DNA from: Onchocerca volvulus
Taxonomy: Eukaryota > Nematoda > Chromadorea > Rhabditida > Onchocercidae
Assembly (NCBI GenBank): GCA_000499405.2
Contig: HG738136.1
Span: forward strand, 248,001-312,000
DNA: 64,000 nt
Reading direction: 5' to 3'
Under the pieces are notes generated by a model. That model did no database searches and was not told the DNA's origin. It worked only from the letters and a program-made list of their open reading frames with translations. Made by a program: the position numbers and the translations under genes. Shown piece by piece: positions 52,601-63,443 of this stretch (position 1 is the stretch's first letter; every line of letters begins with the position of its first letter).

Positions 52601-53241
52601 TTACTAACAGCCGGATCTATAGATGTAATCAAAATTAAAGAGATAATCACATATCAGATAATCAAAATTAAAAGAATCACACATAAATTAATATAAGATA
52701 ACCACATATGCCGCCATAAATTTTTTTAGAGAAGTTTACGTATATTAATGCCTATCATTAGCGAGATACTATTGGAGAGATAATAAATTTATTGGCACAT
52801 ATGAAGCAAAAATGAAGAAAAAAAACCGATTTTCATCTAAAATAATTAATCTGATGACTAACCAAGTGGGTCATCCAGATCGTTATATCCCTTACGTCTC
52901 GGTGGAATATAAGGTTTTCGTGTAATACCAGCTGATTTCGATGATGGATTTGGTACCTTTTTAGGCCGCAAACTGAAATATTGGAATGTATGAAATACAA
53001 TCAAGGAAATAAAATTTGACAAACAGCAAACGAACTCTATTTGAAAAAAAACAATTATGGAAAATGAAATTTATCATTCGCTTTCCAAACCGCAATCGAA
53101 TCTAACGATATCAGAAAAGCCAATTAACCTTATAATAATTAAAAAGTAAACACCTAGCTCTTCTTTGATTTCTATTATTCCAACAAAAATTAATGCAACT
53201 AACCTTTCTGGAATCATAAACGGGAATGAACCGGACGACAT
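44077..53241 (-). CDS. SAC3/GANP family protein (MCM3AP-like), TREX-2 mRNA-export scaffold
   Basis: Twenty-six minus-strand exons join in consistent phase to 1,114 aa: 53241-53204, 52972-52863, 52530-52250, 52098-51954, 51843-51683, 51399-51256, 51032-50961, 50874-50791, 50514-50382, 50125-49990, 49506-49371, 49282-49199, 49083-48865, 48776-48652, 48173-48101, 47971-47930, 47848-47709, 47608-47432, 47118-46945, 46839-46730, 46567-46497, 46276-46154, 45905-45740, 45117-45028, 44767-44589, 44208-44077. Residues about 246-580 form the SAC3/GANP domain: GFCRDMCPEKER, VKEYSRSAADQEEPLPHELR, WYDFLWNRTRAIRKDITQQ, ECVRLH-like EQCVRLHIFASHRLCELNF, KKGVFYSSEAEFRAYEIML. The N-terminus is Ser/Arg-rich and the C-terminal half is helical and charged, as in GANP. 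In this family the domain scaffolds TREX-2 at nuclear pores for mRNA export. Donors after 47930, 47432 and 45740 are weak (GTGTGG, GTGTGT, GTTTCG). AATAAA overlaps the stop codon. Confidence 0.93.
46600..46649. repeat. (TA)n microsatellite
   Basis: An almost pure TA dinucleotide run of about 48 bp, with one interruption, in an intron of the SAC3/GANP gene. Confidence 0.9.
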
Positions 53242-54678
53242 CGTTCTCCTAGTTTTACCGTTTATTTCTTCTATCCAGAACTATATATATATAAATCATT
53301 ATAATTTATCATAGTTAGTTCGAAAATTTGGTTACTTTTCTGAAAACAATGAAAATTGGCATATTCAAAAACCTGCCACTTACTAAAATACTTTACATAT
53401 TTGATATAAATATTGCAATTTACAACGGTATCATTTCTCATTGTAGTATCAATTTCACAAACGTTATAAATATTATTAGACTCATTTTTCCATGAAAATA
53501 ATGAGACGAAAGAGCAATAATAAAAGAGTAAAGTAGTTTCTATATAACTATTATATGTTATAAACACAACGCCAAGCGCCTATGATGAAAATACAGCGCC
53601 AAGTATCCATAATGAAAAGAGCCAAGTATCCAAAATAAAAAGAGCCAAGTAATTATAACAAAAGATAAAAGTCCACAACAAAAAGATAGCGCCAGACCCA
53701 AACTATAATTACAAGCGAAAATAACCCCACCACATCCTCGTCGACCCATTGTCATTCCTCGTGCAACGAATTAGCAAAGCGTTGAGATGTTAAATTTGCA
53801 TAAATACATTCTTTTTTTCACACCACCGATAAACCAATTGTCATAGTTTCATACTTTGGCAAAAATGAAAATTTTTAATCAAAAATGATACGATAGTAAT
53901 GTCGGTAAATTTTAAAGATTTGTCATGAATAACGTTGGGTGAATTTGATCAGTCTAAAATTGGAAATAATAAGTTTTGTTGGGAGGGATTATTTTAATCA
54001 ATAAATTATTCCCATTAGTAAGTTTTATCAACAAATTATTTTAATTGATAAATTTGATCAACAGGATCATATATGTTGATAATACTGAATCAATAAATCA
54101 CCTTTACAGATCAATTTCATTAATCTCATAGTATTGTAAAATAAAATTTATCCTCATTAATATTCTTCTTGATAAAATTGTTATCACAGCTTGCCATTCC
54201 ATGCCGGTGGATAGCAATAACATCAGCACACCTGAATACAAAACAAACAATCTGTCATGAATTTCCTATAAAAAAAAATTGCTTGAAATGGTTTTCTAAT
54301 CTTTCTCATGGTTTTCTGCATATGAAGCTATGAGTGATTTTGTAATCCTTTATATATATATATATATTAATTATTGATGATTAATCTAACTTTATAAGAA
54401 ATTTTTAAAATTTTTGAGAAGTTAAAAATTACCAATTTTTTATCTTTTGACTTTCCAGAAAAAAACATGCAGTCGCATTAAAATAAATTCAGATATGATT
54501 ATTAGCTAAGACTTAATATAGCAATAATCTGCCGTTTGAAATTATAAAAGAATGAGAAAATTATCTAGAGTTTTATTTATTTTTTTTTTTTTCAGAAATA
54601 TTTTGGATATTTATTGCCAGAATCACTTCAGCATTTTCAAAACTTTTTTAGTAAAAATGTAAAACTTTAAATATTTTT
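53242..54678. other. Intergenic region between divergent SAC3/GANP and p24 genes
   Basis: The two genes are transcribed away from each other, so both promoters should lie here. Besides the short tandem repeat at 53570-53665, I see only AT-rich sequence, a locally less AT-rich patch at 53690-53765, and a short TA run at 54351-54366. A 98-codon minus-strand open frame at 53271-53567 is AT-driven, and no core promoter can be singled out. Confidence 0.4.
53570..53665. repeat. Degenerate short tandem repeat, about 24-bp unit
   Basis: Four imperfect units begin with CGCCAAG or GCCAAG (GCCAAGTATCCATAATGAAA, GCCAAGTATCCAAAATAAAA and relatives). They lie upstream of the SAC3/GANP gene. Confidence 0.7.
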
Positions 54679-54680
54679 AG
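54671..54680 (+). other. Probable SL1 trans-splice acceptor abutting the p24 start codon
   Basis: ATATTTTTAG ends exactly at the base before the ATG at 54681. A 3' splice site adjoining the start codon fits SL addition that leaves no native 5' leader, a known pattern in nematodes. A cis intron after a leader exon is the alternative. Confidence 0.5.
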
Positions 54681-56138
54681 ATGTATTCGATAGTAGTAGC
54701 TGTATGGTTTACTATTTCATTAACATTGTGCTCCGGTTTCACGCAATATATTATGTCTGGTGGTCAAACGTATGGTTTCATGACGGAACTTTTTTTTGAT
54801 ACTTTTTCCGCAAAAGAGCTCCATTGTTTCTACGAAGATTTTAAGTTATACAGCGACATAAGTATTTCTGCCAGAGTAAGTGTCGAATTGGAATAATTAT
54901 GCAAAAAGTATGCAATAATACGGTACAAAACGTGAAATCAAAGGACAGATTTCGAATATTATTTATTTCTTGCTCTCTACGATTTTTCAAACAAAGCAAG
55001 AGCTTTCACTATAAATTAATTTCTAATTTGAAGTTAATGTAAGGAAGAATTGTATTATTGATATTCTTAGTCAAGAAAAGAAAAATTTCTTTTTTGACCT
55101 ATGTGATTTGTTATTTTTGATATCAGAAATCATTTCAGCTTTTTTTTTTTTCTTGAAATATAAAACATTTTCGAAGTTTAAAATTTAATTTCAACGCTTT
55201 AATATATTATTTTTAAAGCTGCCGAAAATCTCCTTATCATTGTAGAATTTTACAGAAAAAAAAAAAAACATTTTCAGAGTGTTGATACTGAATCGGAATT
55301 AATACGTATGCGAATTCAATCACCGAGTAAAAATATTAGTAAATGGTATAAAGGAATGAATCAAGCAATATTTAGTAAACTGTTACGAGAAGGAGGTGAA
55401 TAATATAGAAATTGGTAGACAAGTAATCAAATTACAGAAGTATTTCCGTATACAGAATGAATAAAATTTGAAAATATTGATAGAATTAGGACTATATTTT
55501 GATACTGTTATCATTTGTGACATAAAAATTTCGATCATTTCAGGTACATATGAAATTTGCATAAAAGCAGAAGTAAAAAATACGCAGTACGTACGTTTAA
55601 TGCTGGTTATTTATGCTCATCATCGAGGAACACAGAACAATGCTACTAGGCTTACAAAACAACATCACGAATCGACGAATAAAATTAATGTAAGATATTC
55701 AACAAAAGAAGAAAAAAGCAAAAAATTTGATATTCTGTAAAAAAAAAAAAAAAAAAAACTATAATAATCATATATTTTATAGCTAAAATTACTGAAATTT
55801 TTAGTATTGCATAGTCATTTTTACATTCGACACAGTTTACTGAAATTTTGCAGAAACTTTTGCAACTTACAAATTTTTCAAGAAATGTTTAATTTAAAAT
55901 TGAGGAATTCATTCAGGAATCGATTAGCCATATGAGAGATACGATAGCTTCTTCAGCATTTGCATTGAAACAACTTAAATCAACACGTGATATACATTTA
56001 CAAATCAGAAATGCCCGTTATATTGATATGTTTTCAATGATACAAACAATTGTCATTCTATGTACAGCAGGTGTTCAAGTTTTTGTTATTCGGAAATTTT
56101 TCTCCAGCACTTCTAAAAATGTTCTTATCATTAAATAG
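54681..56138 (+). CDS. p24/TMED (emp24/GOLD) cargo receptor, 226 aa
   Basis: Four exons, 54681-54875, 55278-55395, 55544-55689 and 55917-56138, join in phase (681 nt with stop), a usual length for the family. An N-terminal hydrophobic signal peptide (VVAVWFTISLTLCSGF) is followed by a GOLD domain with its disulphide cysteines (C49 in KELHCFYEDF, C110 in GTYEICIKA). A coiled-coil stretch follows (MRDTIASSAFALKQLKSTRD), then the family's NARYIDMFSM motif leading into one transmembrane helix (about 190-211). The short cytosolic tail RKFFSSTSKNVLIIK holds the paired Phe (214-215) used for COPII binding. The usual C-terminal dilysine for COPI is absent. p24 proteins cycle between ER and Golgi as heteromers and sort cargo. 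The subfamily is not assigned. Confidence 0.9.
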
Positions 56139-56929
56139 CAGAAAAAACAATTAACTAAGGTAAAATTTTCTAAAGAAATGATAAATAATAGAATTTATTG
56201 ATTTTTCTTCCCGAGTAAGTGGATGAATTAGTTTCAAAACTGTAAGATTCTAATAGGCAAGAAAAAAACGAAAAAAAAGTCTTCAAGATGCTGATAAACA
56301 TTTATTGCCTATTTTCTTTGAGAATTTCTATAGCAAAAAAAAAAAAAAAAACCCTAATATAAATGATAAAAAAAAAGGAGTTCGAAATAATTTTCGCTGA
56401 AACTAATTTAATCAGTCAAATAGTTTTTTTTCTTTTTTTTTTCTTCAATGAATAAAACAATATCATTTTTAGCTACAAATATTCACTAATTAACAAATAT
56501 TTATTTGATTACTGATTAACGGAAGAATAAATTCGGAAATATCACTAGTAGTATCAATCCCCAAGTTGTTTTTTTTTGTTATTGTTCAATTGAAAGATTG
56601 AATCTTCTTTTAGCATTCTGTCCGATCTTACTGAAATTTTATTTTCATCCTGATAGCTGCTATTTCATGAGATTTTCGTTCGTTTTGATCGTACTACTTG
56701 TAATGATTGTTCGTCTTGATCGTTTTTTCCATTGACTGTTCTGATCTTCGGTTCGTATTGATTTGTTGGTTTTTGAAATTTCTATTCATTCTGACCCTTC
56801 TGGTTGCCATTTTTGACAAAACTTCAAGTTTGGAGTTTTCTAACGACCACAGCAACTGTTCGATTCGAATTTACACAACAAGCGACAATCAAGGAGCAGT
56901 ACTGTTTTCTAACGAGTGACAAAAGAAAG
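56139..56929. other. Intergenic region 3' of the p24 gene
   Basis: AT-rich DNA with long A and T runs to about 56630. Less AT-rich sequence with short TTCGT/TTGATCG repeats (about 56670-56790) then leads into the retroelement-like relic. No gene is supported. Confidence 0.4.
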
Positions 56930-57060
56930 AATATCTAGTGATAAATTTATTTGGATATTCTCAGATAATTGTTTATTCGTAATTGTTCCTTTATTAATAA
57001 ATTCTTTCTTTAAACAGGAATTGTCTTTTTCACAAAAATTACTTTCCCGACAAAATCAAT
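56930..57060 (+). mobile_element. Left direct repeat of a possible LTR retroelement relic
   Basis: This segment (AAAGAATATC, then GATAATTGTTTATTC, TTTCTTTAAACAGGAATTGT, ending TTCCCGACAAAAT) resembles the right repeat. There AAAGAATAAC, GATAATTGTTTGTTAC, CTTCTCAACAGGATTC and TTGCCGACCTGGC come in the same order. The pair encloses about 750 bp with a coding-like patch, as in a decayed LTR element. Confidence 0.35.
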
Positions 57061-57191
57061 GCGTGCCTAAAATGTCTGCAAAGAAATAATATAACAAAAA
57101 TTGGAAGAAGAAGAAATTGTATTAATAGATGAACTAGAAAACCTTCGAGGTCTGTGGAAATCGTCAAAGACAAAGGAACTCAAAAAGATAA

Positions 57192-57506
57192 AGACAAGAT
57201 AGCAAGAACCGTATTAATGGTGATGCCCAACGAAAGATTCCTGACGAGACCAATGAATTTCTTGTATATCCTCTCGAAATTGACGAAATAATGACAGAGA
57301 TCGAGGATGATCTGGAGATGCAGGAAGGAATACACGAAAGAACAAAGGAAATGACTACGAAAATATATCATCAAGAAAAAAAAGTGCCATTAAAAGACAA
57401 TGTGCGGCTGAAGAAGGCTTTGTCTGAAGTTATTGAATTTTCTCGGTTCGGAATGTCGGCAAAAGTTGAAAGATGTCGAATAGCGCCACAACAATTATTG
57501 CAATAA
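57192..57506 (+). pseudogene. Coding-like fragment inside the LTR-like relic
   Basis: A 104-codon open frame, less AT-biased than its surroundings, reads like real protein (KIPDETNEFLVYPLEIDEIM, EDDLEMQEGIHERTKEMTTK, KDNVRLKKALSEVIEFSRFG). It is charged and helical. It has no clear start and no splice partner, and lies between the two direct repeats, where a gag-like gene would be. I do not recognise a domain. Another reading frame looks coding-like just upstream (57080-57200), which suggests a frameshift. Confidence 0.35.
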
Positions 57507-57799
57507 AGAGTATTAAAAGTCAAGTAACGCGACTTTCAAAGGGATGATAAACATGCTTACAGCTAAAACGCTTCAATTCACAGATAAATCAAGTCACATT
57601 GATTAAAACCAAGAGACGGCGCAATGGAGACCACGTAAGGGGGAGGAGCCCTAAAAGAATTTGAAAGGACAAGATTTGGAGTTAGAGTTCAATTCCAAGT
57701 TCCAAATCCTCACACCAACACAACATTCGCAACAGCTCGGAGTTCAAAATAACACAGAAGCACAAACAATCCGATAATTCAGTTCAGTAGTATTCATAC

Positions 57800-57975
57800 A
57801 ACAACGAAATAAAGAATAACTTAATGATCAATTTGATTCTCCGATAATTGTTTGTTACAAAAAATTACTCTTTCATTAATCAATAAAACCTTCTCAACAG
57901 GATTCTTATCTGTTACACAAGACATAGAAGACTTTTCTGACATCTATTGCCGACCTGGCTAAATCACAATAGCAA
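57800..57975 (+). mobile_element. Right direct repeat of a possible LTR retroelement relic
   Basis: Counterpart of the 56930-57060 repeat in the same orientation. Similarity may extend upstream to about 57660 (compare CACAACATTCGCAACAGCTC with the region near 56870), so the original repeats may have been about 250-300 bp. It is too diverged for a firm call. Confidence 0.35.
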
Positions 57976-60070
57976 AAAAAGCAATCCCCAATTTAATTAA
58001 ATTAGAATCCAAATTACAATTCCATCAGATTTTTCTCCCCAGTATTTTCTACTTGACCAGATTGAGCCACAGCAACGCGTGTATATAAAAAGTATATGAC
58101 AGCATCCACGTTTCGAATTCAACATTTTGTTAAAATTTGAATCGGTGAGAAATTTCGGAGATCTAAGATTTTGAACAAATGAACATTTATATTTTTATTT
58201 AAAGAAAAAATATTTTTAAATATTTTTAAAAAATACTGAATGAAATATTTTTATGTTTTTATATAAATAAAACATTTTTATATAAATTTTTATACCAATA
58301 AACATGTTAATGTTCATTTGCTCAAAGCTGGACCCGTTTACGCCTTGCAGTGGAGGTTACTGTTATAAATTCTATCATTTGTAATGTTCGTTTCTTCCGA
58401 AAATTTATTTTTTTTCCAATTTATTTTATCAAAAACTATCCAAAATGAAAAAGAAATATTGCATTAACGATTGTATTAAAATTTATACATCGAAAAATCG
58501 TATACCTTTTTTTCAGTCGTAGTATTTTATAGATACAATTGTTCAGTGCATGGATTTATTATTGTATTAAGCATGAACACATCGATATTGTAAAATATCT
58601 TTATTGTCTTTTTATAAAAACAAAAAAATCAGTAAAAAATGGAAAAAACATGAATAGCTTTTACAATTCGTAATTTCACTGTTTTTGCTTTTGCATTTTG
58701 TTAAGATGAAATGACGTTAATGATGCTTGAAAGTATTATTATTTTCTTGTACTTTGTTTTTTTCCAAAATGAAATCTATGCTTCAATTTTTTTCGTTCCT
58801 CATTTTTTTTTCTTTTGCTTTTTTTGTCACATAATTCATAATACTTCTATTCAAAATAAAATTCATAAATTCGCTAAAAAGTATATTTGATGAAAAAAGG
58901 AATACAATAAATTTTATTTAATAGGAGTTTTGAAAATGAAAATTTGCACTGAATTTATTTTTGCAAATAATAAGATAGCATTAATTATAGATTTTTAAAA
59001 TAAGATGTGTAATTACTTTTGATTATATAACGCTCTGAAATATTGAGCGCACGTTTTTCTAACTTAAAAAAAAAGAAAAAAAGACAAAAACAAAATACTT
59101 TACAGGACAAACTTAAAATTTGAAATAATTCTTTAAAATATCCATCTTAGTATTTTTATTATAACTTATGATAAAACTATTTCGTGTAATTTAGCTAATT
59201 TTCATTTTTTGTTAGATATTTTTGTTTTATTCATCTTGCGTGTTTATTGGTTGATGAATATAAAATAAATGCTGCCAACGATAGAATATTATCTTTCATT
59301 ATTAGTATTATCAGTATATCAATATAATCAATATGATATTAATATATATTACTTGACAAATAAAAAATATAAAATTAGATCAGTAAAACGTACGTTGTAG
59401 TTCTATAACCATAAGAATGAAACTCATTATTTAATTGATGGATTTATATTCGGAAAACATCATAATATAGGTATCAAGCAAATGTATGATAATTTATTAA
59501 AAATGATTCAACAAGTATATTCGAAAATTTAACTCGAATTATAGATAAAATAGGTTACAACTATTAGAACAAGATTATGAATGAAATATTTAAGCAAATT
59601 TTTGAATTGATTTTTTTCTTTTTTTTAATTTGGCATAAAAATAAAGTTTGTGAGCGTTCACAAGAAACTTTTTTATAAGAATAGAGCAAATAAGAGATAA
59701 AGAAATGAAGGAAATAATAAATGTTAATTGTAATTTCTTTTTCCAATTTGAATTTTTTAATCTAAGCATAAATCACTGATTAATCAGGATTGAACGAAAT
59801 ATGGTAGAAATTCGTTTCTTTTTTTTTTTTTTTTTGCTTTAATTTAACCATATTTCTTATTTGATCTATTCATATTTATTGTGCCAATGATTAATGTTAA
59901 ATAAAATTTCCCAATTTGATTTACTTTTTTTTTCGTTCTCTAAAATTTGAATTTTTAATCTTCGAGTTAAAAATATAATATAATAATGCTTATTTGAAAG
60001 CTTAAATTACATTGATCTGTTTTTTTTCGATTATATAATTTTGTATTGCTTATGAGATACAGGAAAGAAG
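57976..60070. other. Gene-poor AT-rich region
   Basis: No exon, RNA gene or recognised repeat is visible. TATATAAAAAGTATATGACA at 58081-58100 resembles a TATA box, but no gene follows. Confidence 0.45.
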
Positions 60071-60371
60071 CATTAATCTGTGGATTCAGCTTTTTGCTAT
60101 TATTATTGGTATTAAATTAATACACTAAGATACTAAAATAACAATTCAAATTAATATTTTTGTTATACTTCAAATATTTATTATATTTATAAAGTGACAT
60201 GCACCCTAAAATGAAATTTAATTTAAAAATTTTTAAATGAATGAATAATACTTCCACTTTCTCCATCTGCTTTTTCTTTTTTTTTTTTTAATGGCAATTA
60301 CGATTTGCAGTTATTATAGAAAAAAAAAAAAAAAAAAATGCAAGAATTGAAATTTAATTTACACTTCTGGA
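60071..60371 (+). repeat. Left arm of a long inverted repeat
   Basis: This arm is the diverged reverse complement of 61391-61704. The 27 bases 60341-60367 are perfectly complementary to 61394-61420. Other matching blocks, in mirrored order, include TGTGGATTCAG, GGTATTAAATTAATA, CAATTCAAATTAAT and TTCAAATATTTAT. Interruptions are mainly substitutions and changes in A-run length. Confidence 0.85.
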
Positions 60372-61390
60372 TGATATAAAATGATGAATAGTGTAAACAA
60401 AGTTGTTATGCAAGATAGATAACTGAATATGCCATAAATAACTATTGCAAAAAAATTTCAATTCCAATTTTTAAAAGATAAAATTTCAATCAGACATTTT
60501 TTCTAAAAAAAAAAAAAAATTATGTTCAAAAAAAAAAGTGATATGGATCTTTTGAAATTATAAAAACTCTTCAATTTTTAACTATGGAGACAAAAATTTT
60601 GGCAAAAAGCAAATATAAAAAATAATAATAATAGTATTATAAACAATTAAAATTTAATTTATATTTGTGAAAAAAATGAATTCATTAAACAAACCAAATA
60701 CCAATTTCTTAGATAACATATTTGCTTTTTAGAACTGAATTTTTTGCTTGTGTAGATAATTTTGTGAAGTGAATGCAGAATTTAATTTAAATTTATAAGA
60801 AAAAAATCAACTTCTTTTCTCCATTTTTTTCTGTTTATGCAAGGAAAAAAAATGAAAGAAGATGCATGAATAATGTTGATTTGGTCAAACAATGTTATGA
60901 CAAATAATTAAAATAATTACATTTGTATTTTTTCATCTTTACCTTTTCCTCACTTTCAAATGTTTAATCATAATCATAAATATCAAATTATTGTATTATT
61001 TACTTTCTTTTCCTTTTTTTGTCTTGTAAATTATGCGCTAATTTTTTTTTTCTGTTAGATTTTTTATTTGTTTTGTGTCAAGTGATATCGATGTTTATAA
61101 ATTTACATATATGTATAGTATTTGTGATATTTGTGATACCACGAATATGCTTGCTCGTTTTGTATAAATATGTTTCGGCATACATTTACATTTATTTTAA
61201 TATCATTTAATTATTGTTGTCTAATTAACTAATTTTTTAAATAAAATTTTTTAAAATAAGTTATTTTGTTACATTTTTTTCCCTGCATTAAAAAACTTTT
61301 TCATCAATTTTTTGAACTATAAAATATTTTTTTAATGGGAAAATCAGTTATATTTTTTAATCACTGCTTTTATTTAGCATAAATTATTTT
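60372..61390. other. Spacer of the long inverted repeat
   Basis: About 1 kb of AT-rich sequence with no convincing coding frame. The 63-codon frame at 61019-61210 is hydrophobic and AT-driven, and no transposase-like sequence is visible. A motif near 60765-60800 (GTGAAGTGAATG, then AATTTAATTTAAATTTA) recurs loosely at 62855-62885. Confidence 0.45.
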
Positions 61391-61704
61391 TCGGAAGTGT
61401 AAATTAAATTTCAATTCTTGTATTTTTTTTCCATAATTGCAAATCACAATTACCATAACAAAAAAAAAAAAACATGGAGAAAGAAGGAAACATTATTTAT
61501 TATTATTTCATTTAAAATTTTGCATTATTTATTCGTTTAAAATTTTCTAAAATAAATTCCTTTTTAGGATACTTATCACTTTATATATAAATTATAAATA
61601 TTTGAAATATGACAAAAGCATTAATTTGAATTATTATTCTAATATCTTACTATATTAATTTAATACCAGCAATAATAGCAATCAACTGAATCCACAAATC
61701 AATG
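61391..61704 (-). repeat. Right arm of a long inverted repeat
   Basis: Partner of the arm at 60071-60371. Similarity stops abruptly outside the ATTGATTTGTGGATTCAG-type end on the reverse strand. Beyond the arms, A/T homopolymers differ and no target-site duplication is evident. Confidence 0.85.
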
Positions 61705-63057
61705 TCCATATAATGGCGTACCTTTATGTTTTTTTTTTTTTTTTTTTATAAAAAGTTCTTTTTTATTCTATAAGTTATTTTTTCCGACAAGTTACTTCTC
61801 CATGCTTCAGCAATCTTTTTTTAATTTTTTTCAAATATAATTGAGTTCACTTTTTATGCATTAACAATTCAAACAAATATATTTGCTCAATATATTTGTT
61901 TTGATTAACTAATTACTCAACCAGTCATTATTCTTATAATAAAAAATTTCCAGAAAAGTATTATTTAAATTATGAAATAGAATTTTTCAATATATGTAAT
62001 ATGCTTATGTTTTCGATTTATCAGGAATTATTTTCTGCCTTTTTTTTTTTTGTTAAATTCTATATTTATTTAATAAAAAATATTTTTCCCATAATTTCAA
62101 GATAATTTAAACGTGCTATTTAACATATATCAAATACTGAATGCTTTTCATCGGAATTTCCTGATATTCTGGTCCTCAAACCATGGCTTAAAAAGCTCTA
62201 TAGATGACGCCAGTACAATTTTTTTTTTTTTTTTGAAAAAAATAAGAAATAAATGAACAAACTAAAACAAAACAAATGGAAGAAAATGAGGAAGAAAAGA
62301 TGGTGGAGATTATTCATTATTTGCTACTGAAGTCCATAACAACAAATAATGTTGTTATGCATTATTTTGCGTGCATGTCTGCTGAATTCAATATTTCAGA
62401 CCAAGCCAAGTTTCAAAATTTAAATATAAAATAGGAATAAATAAATAATAGAATAGCTAGATATTTCATGCATTCTTATCTTCCTATCGTTTTTTCCCTT
62501 TTTTCTTTTATCTTAATAATACATTATTTATTAGTTATTATTCTTATTATTTAGTTTTTATTTTTATTCCAAGTTTGACAAATTAGTTTTTTATTATTAA
62601 ATATTATATAATTACATTTTAGTCATCATTAAAAGATATTTCTTTTTCTTCTATTCTATAATAATTATACAATGGCTTAAAATTTACAAATTAGATTTCT
62701 ACGTAAAATTTGTAAGTTGCTTTTTCGCTTGAAATTTATGAATTGAGCATTTTGTTTGAAGTTTAGAAACTGAATAGATGGAATAAGAAGGATGCGTGTC
62801 ATCCTCTTATTGTTTCTGTAAGATTTTTTATTTTTTATTCTTTTCAAAATTTCATGAAGTGGATGTGTTTAATTTAAATTTAAAGAAGAAAACAGTATTC
62901 ATTGGTAATCCCATACTTTTCGTGCAGACTACTCAGTTGTTTGCGGAATTTTCGGAGAAGCATCGCACATTTGTACGAATTATCTATCCATTGAAGTACT
63001 CAACGCATCGTAGCACTAGTGGCGACAAATATCGCAAAAATAAGCTCATTTCAAATT
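61705..63057. other. AT-rich region
   Basis: Mostly homopolymer-rich AT sequence. From about 62895 the base composition becomes less AT-biased. A frame at 62796-63080 (FVQTTQLFAEFSEKHRTFVR) stays open into the pseudogene candidate, but has no known domain. Confidence 0.35.
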
Positions 63058-63443
63058 ATGAGTGCGGAGGAAACATTTGAACGACCTGAAGATGACAAGC
63101 ATCGTCTGCACAATGAATGCAACACTGTTCTCTATTAAATAACCTATGAACTTATCGATGATCTGAGTACAGTTTGCGATTACAATCTGATACCGATTGC
63201 AGCTACATATCATGAACAAAGCACTTTGGTGGAATATTTTCGACTGCAAGAACTGCAAGATATGTGTATGCAAATTGCATTTGGTAATGCAATTGCAAGC
63301 ATCCGAATTACTATAAATACAGTTAAAACATTGGTCTTGCGGATTATTGGCGAGTTGGGGTTCTTCCAGTTGACCCTCGTATGCTTATAGCGGAAGGATG
63401 TGAAGGCCAAGGAATGTGTGACCGGGTGATGGTACCACGGTAA
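63058..63443 (+). pseudogene. Broken coding segment, family not recognised
   Basis: From the ATG at 63058 the frame reads MSAEETFERPEDDKHRLHNE and on to an in-frame TAA at 63136. The same frame then continues with convincing protein (ITYELIDDLSTVCDYNLIPI, then STLVEYFRLQELQDMCMQIA) to 63390. Around 63325 a second frame takes over (GLADYWRVGVLPVDPRMLIA, then EGCEGQGMCDRVMVPR) and stops at 63443. Less AT bias than neighbouring DNA, one internal stop and one apparent frameshift suggest a decayed gene, perhaps retroposed. Introns hidden in the gaps are the alternative. No domain is recognised. Confidence 0.4.

Noticed and set aside
61019..61210. 63-codon hydrophobic open frame
   Set aside because: Its composition is explained by T-rich DNA between the inverted-repeat arms; there is no start context or homology.
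62150..62230. Possible tRNA-like segment (GGTCCTCAAACCATGGC)
   Set aside because: It has no cloverleaf and no B box; no tRNA was found anywhere in the window.
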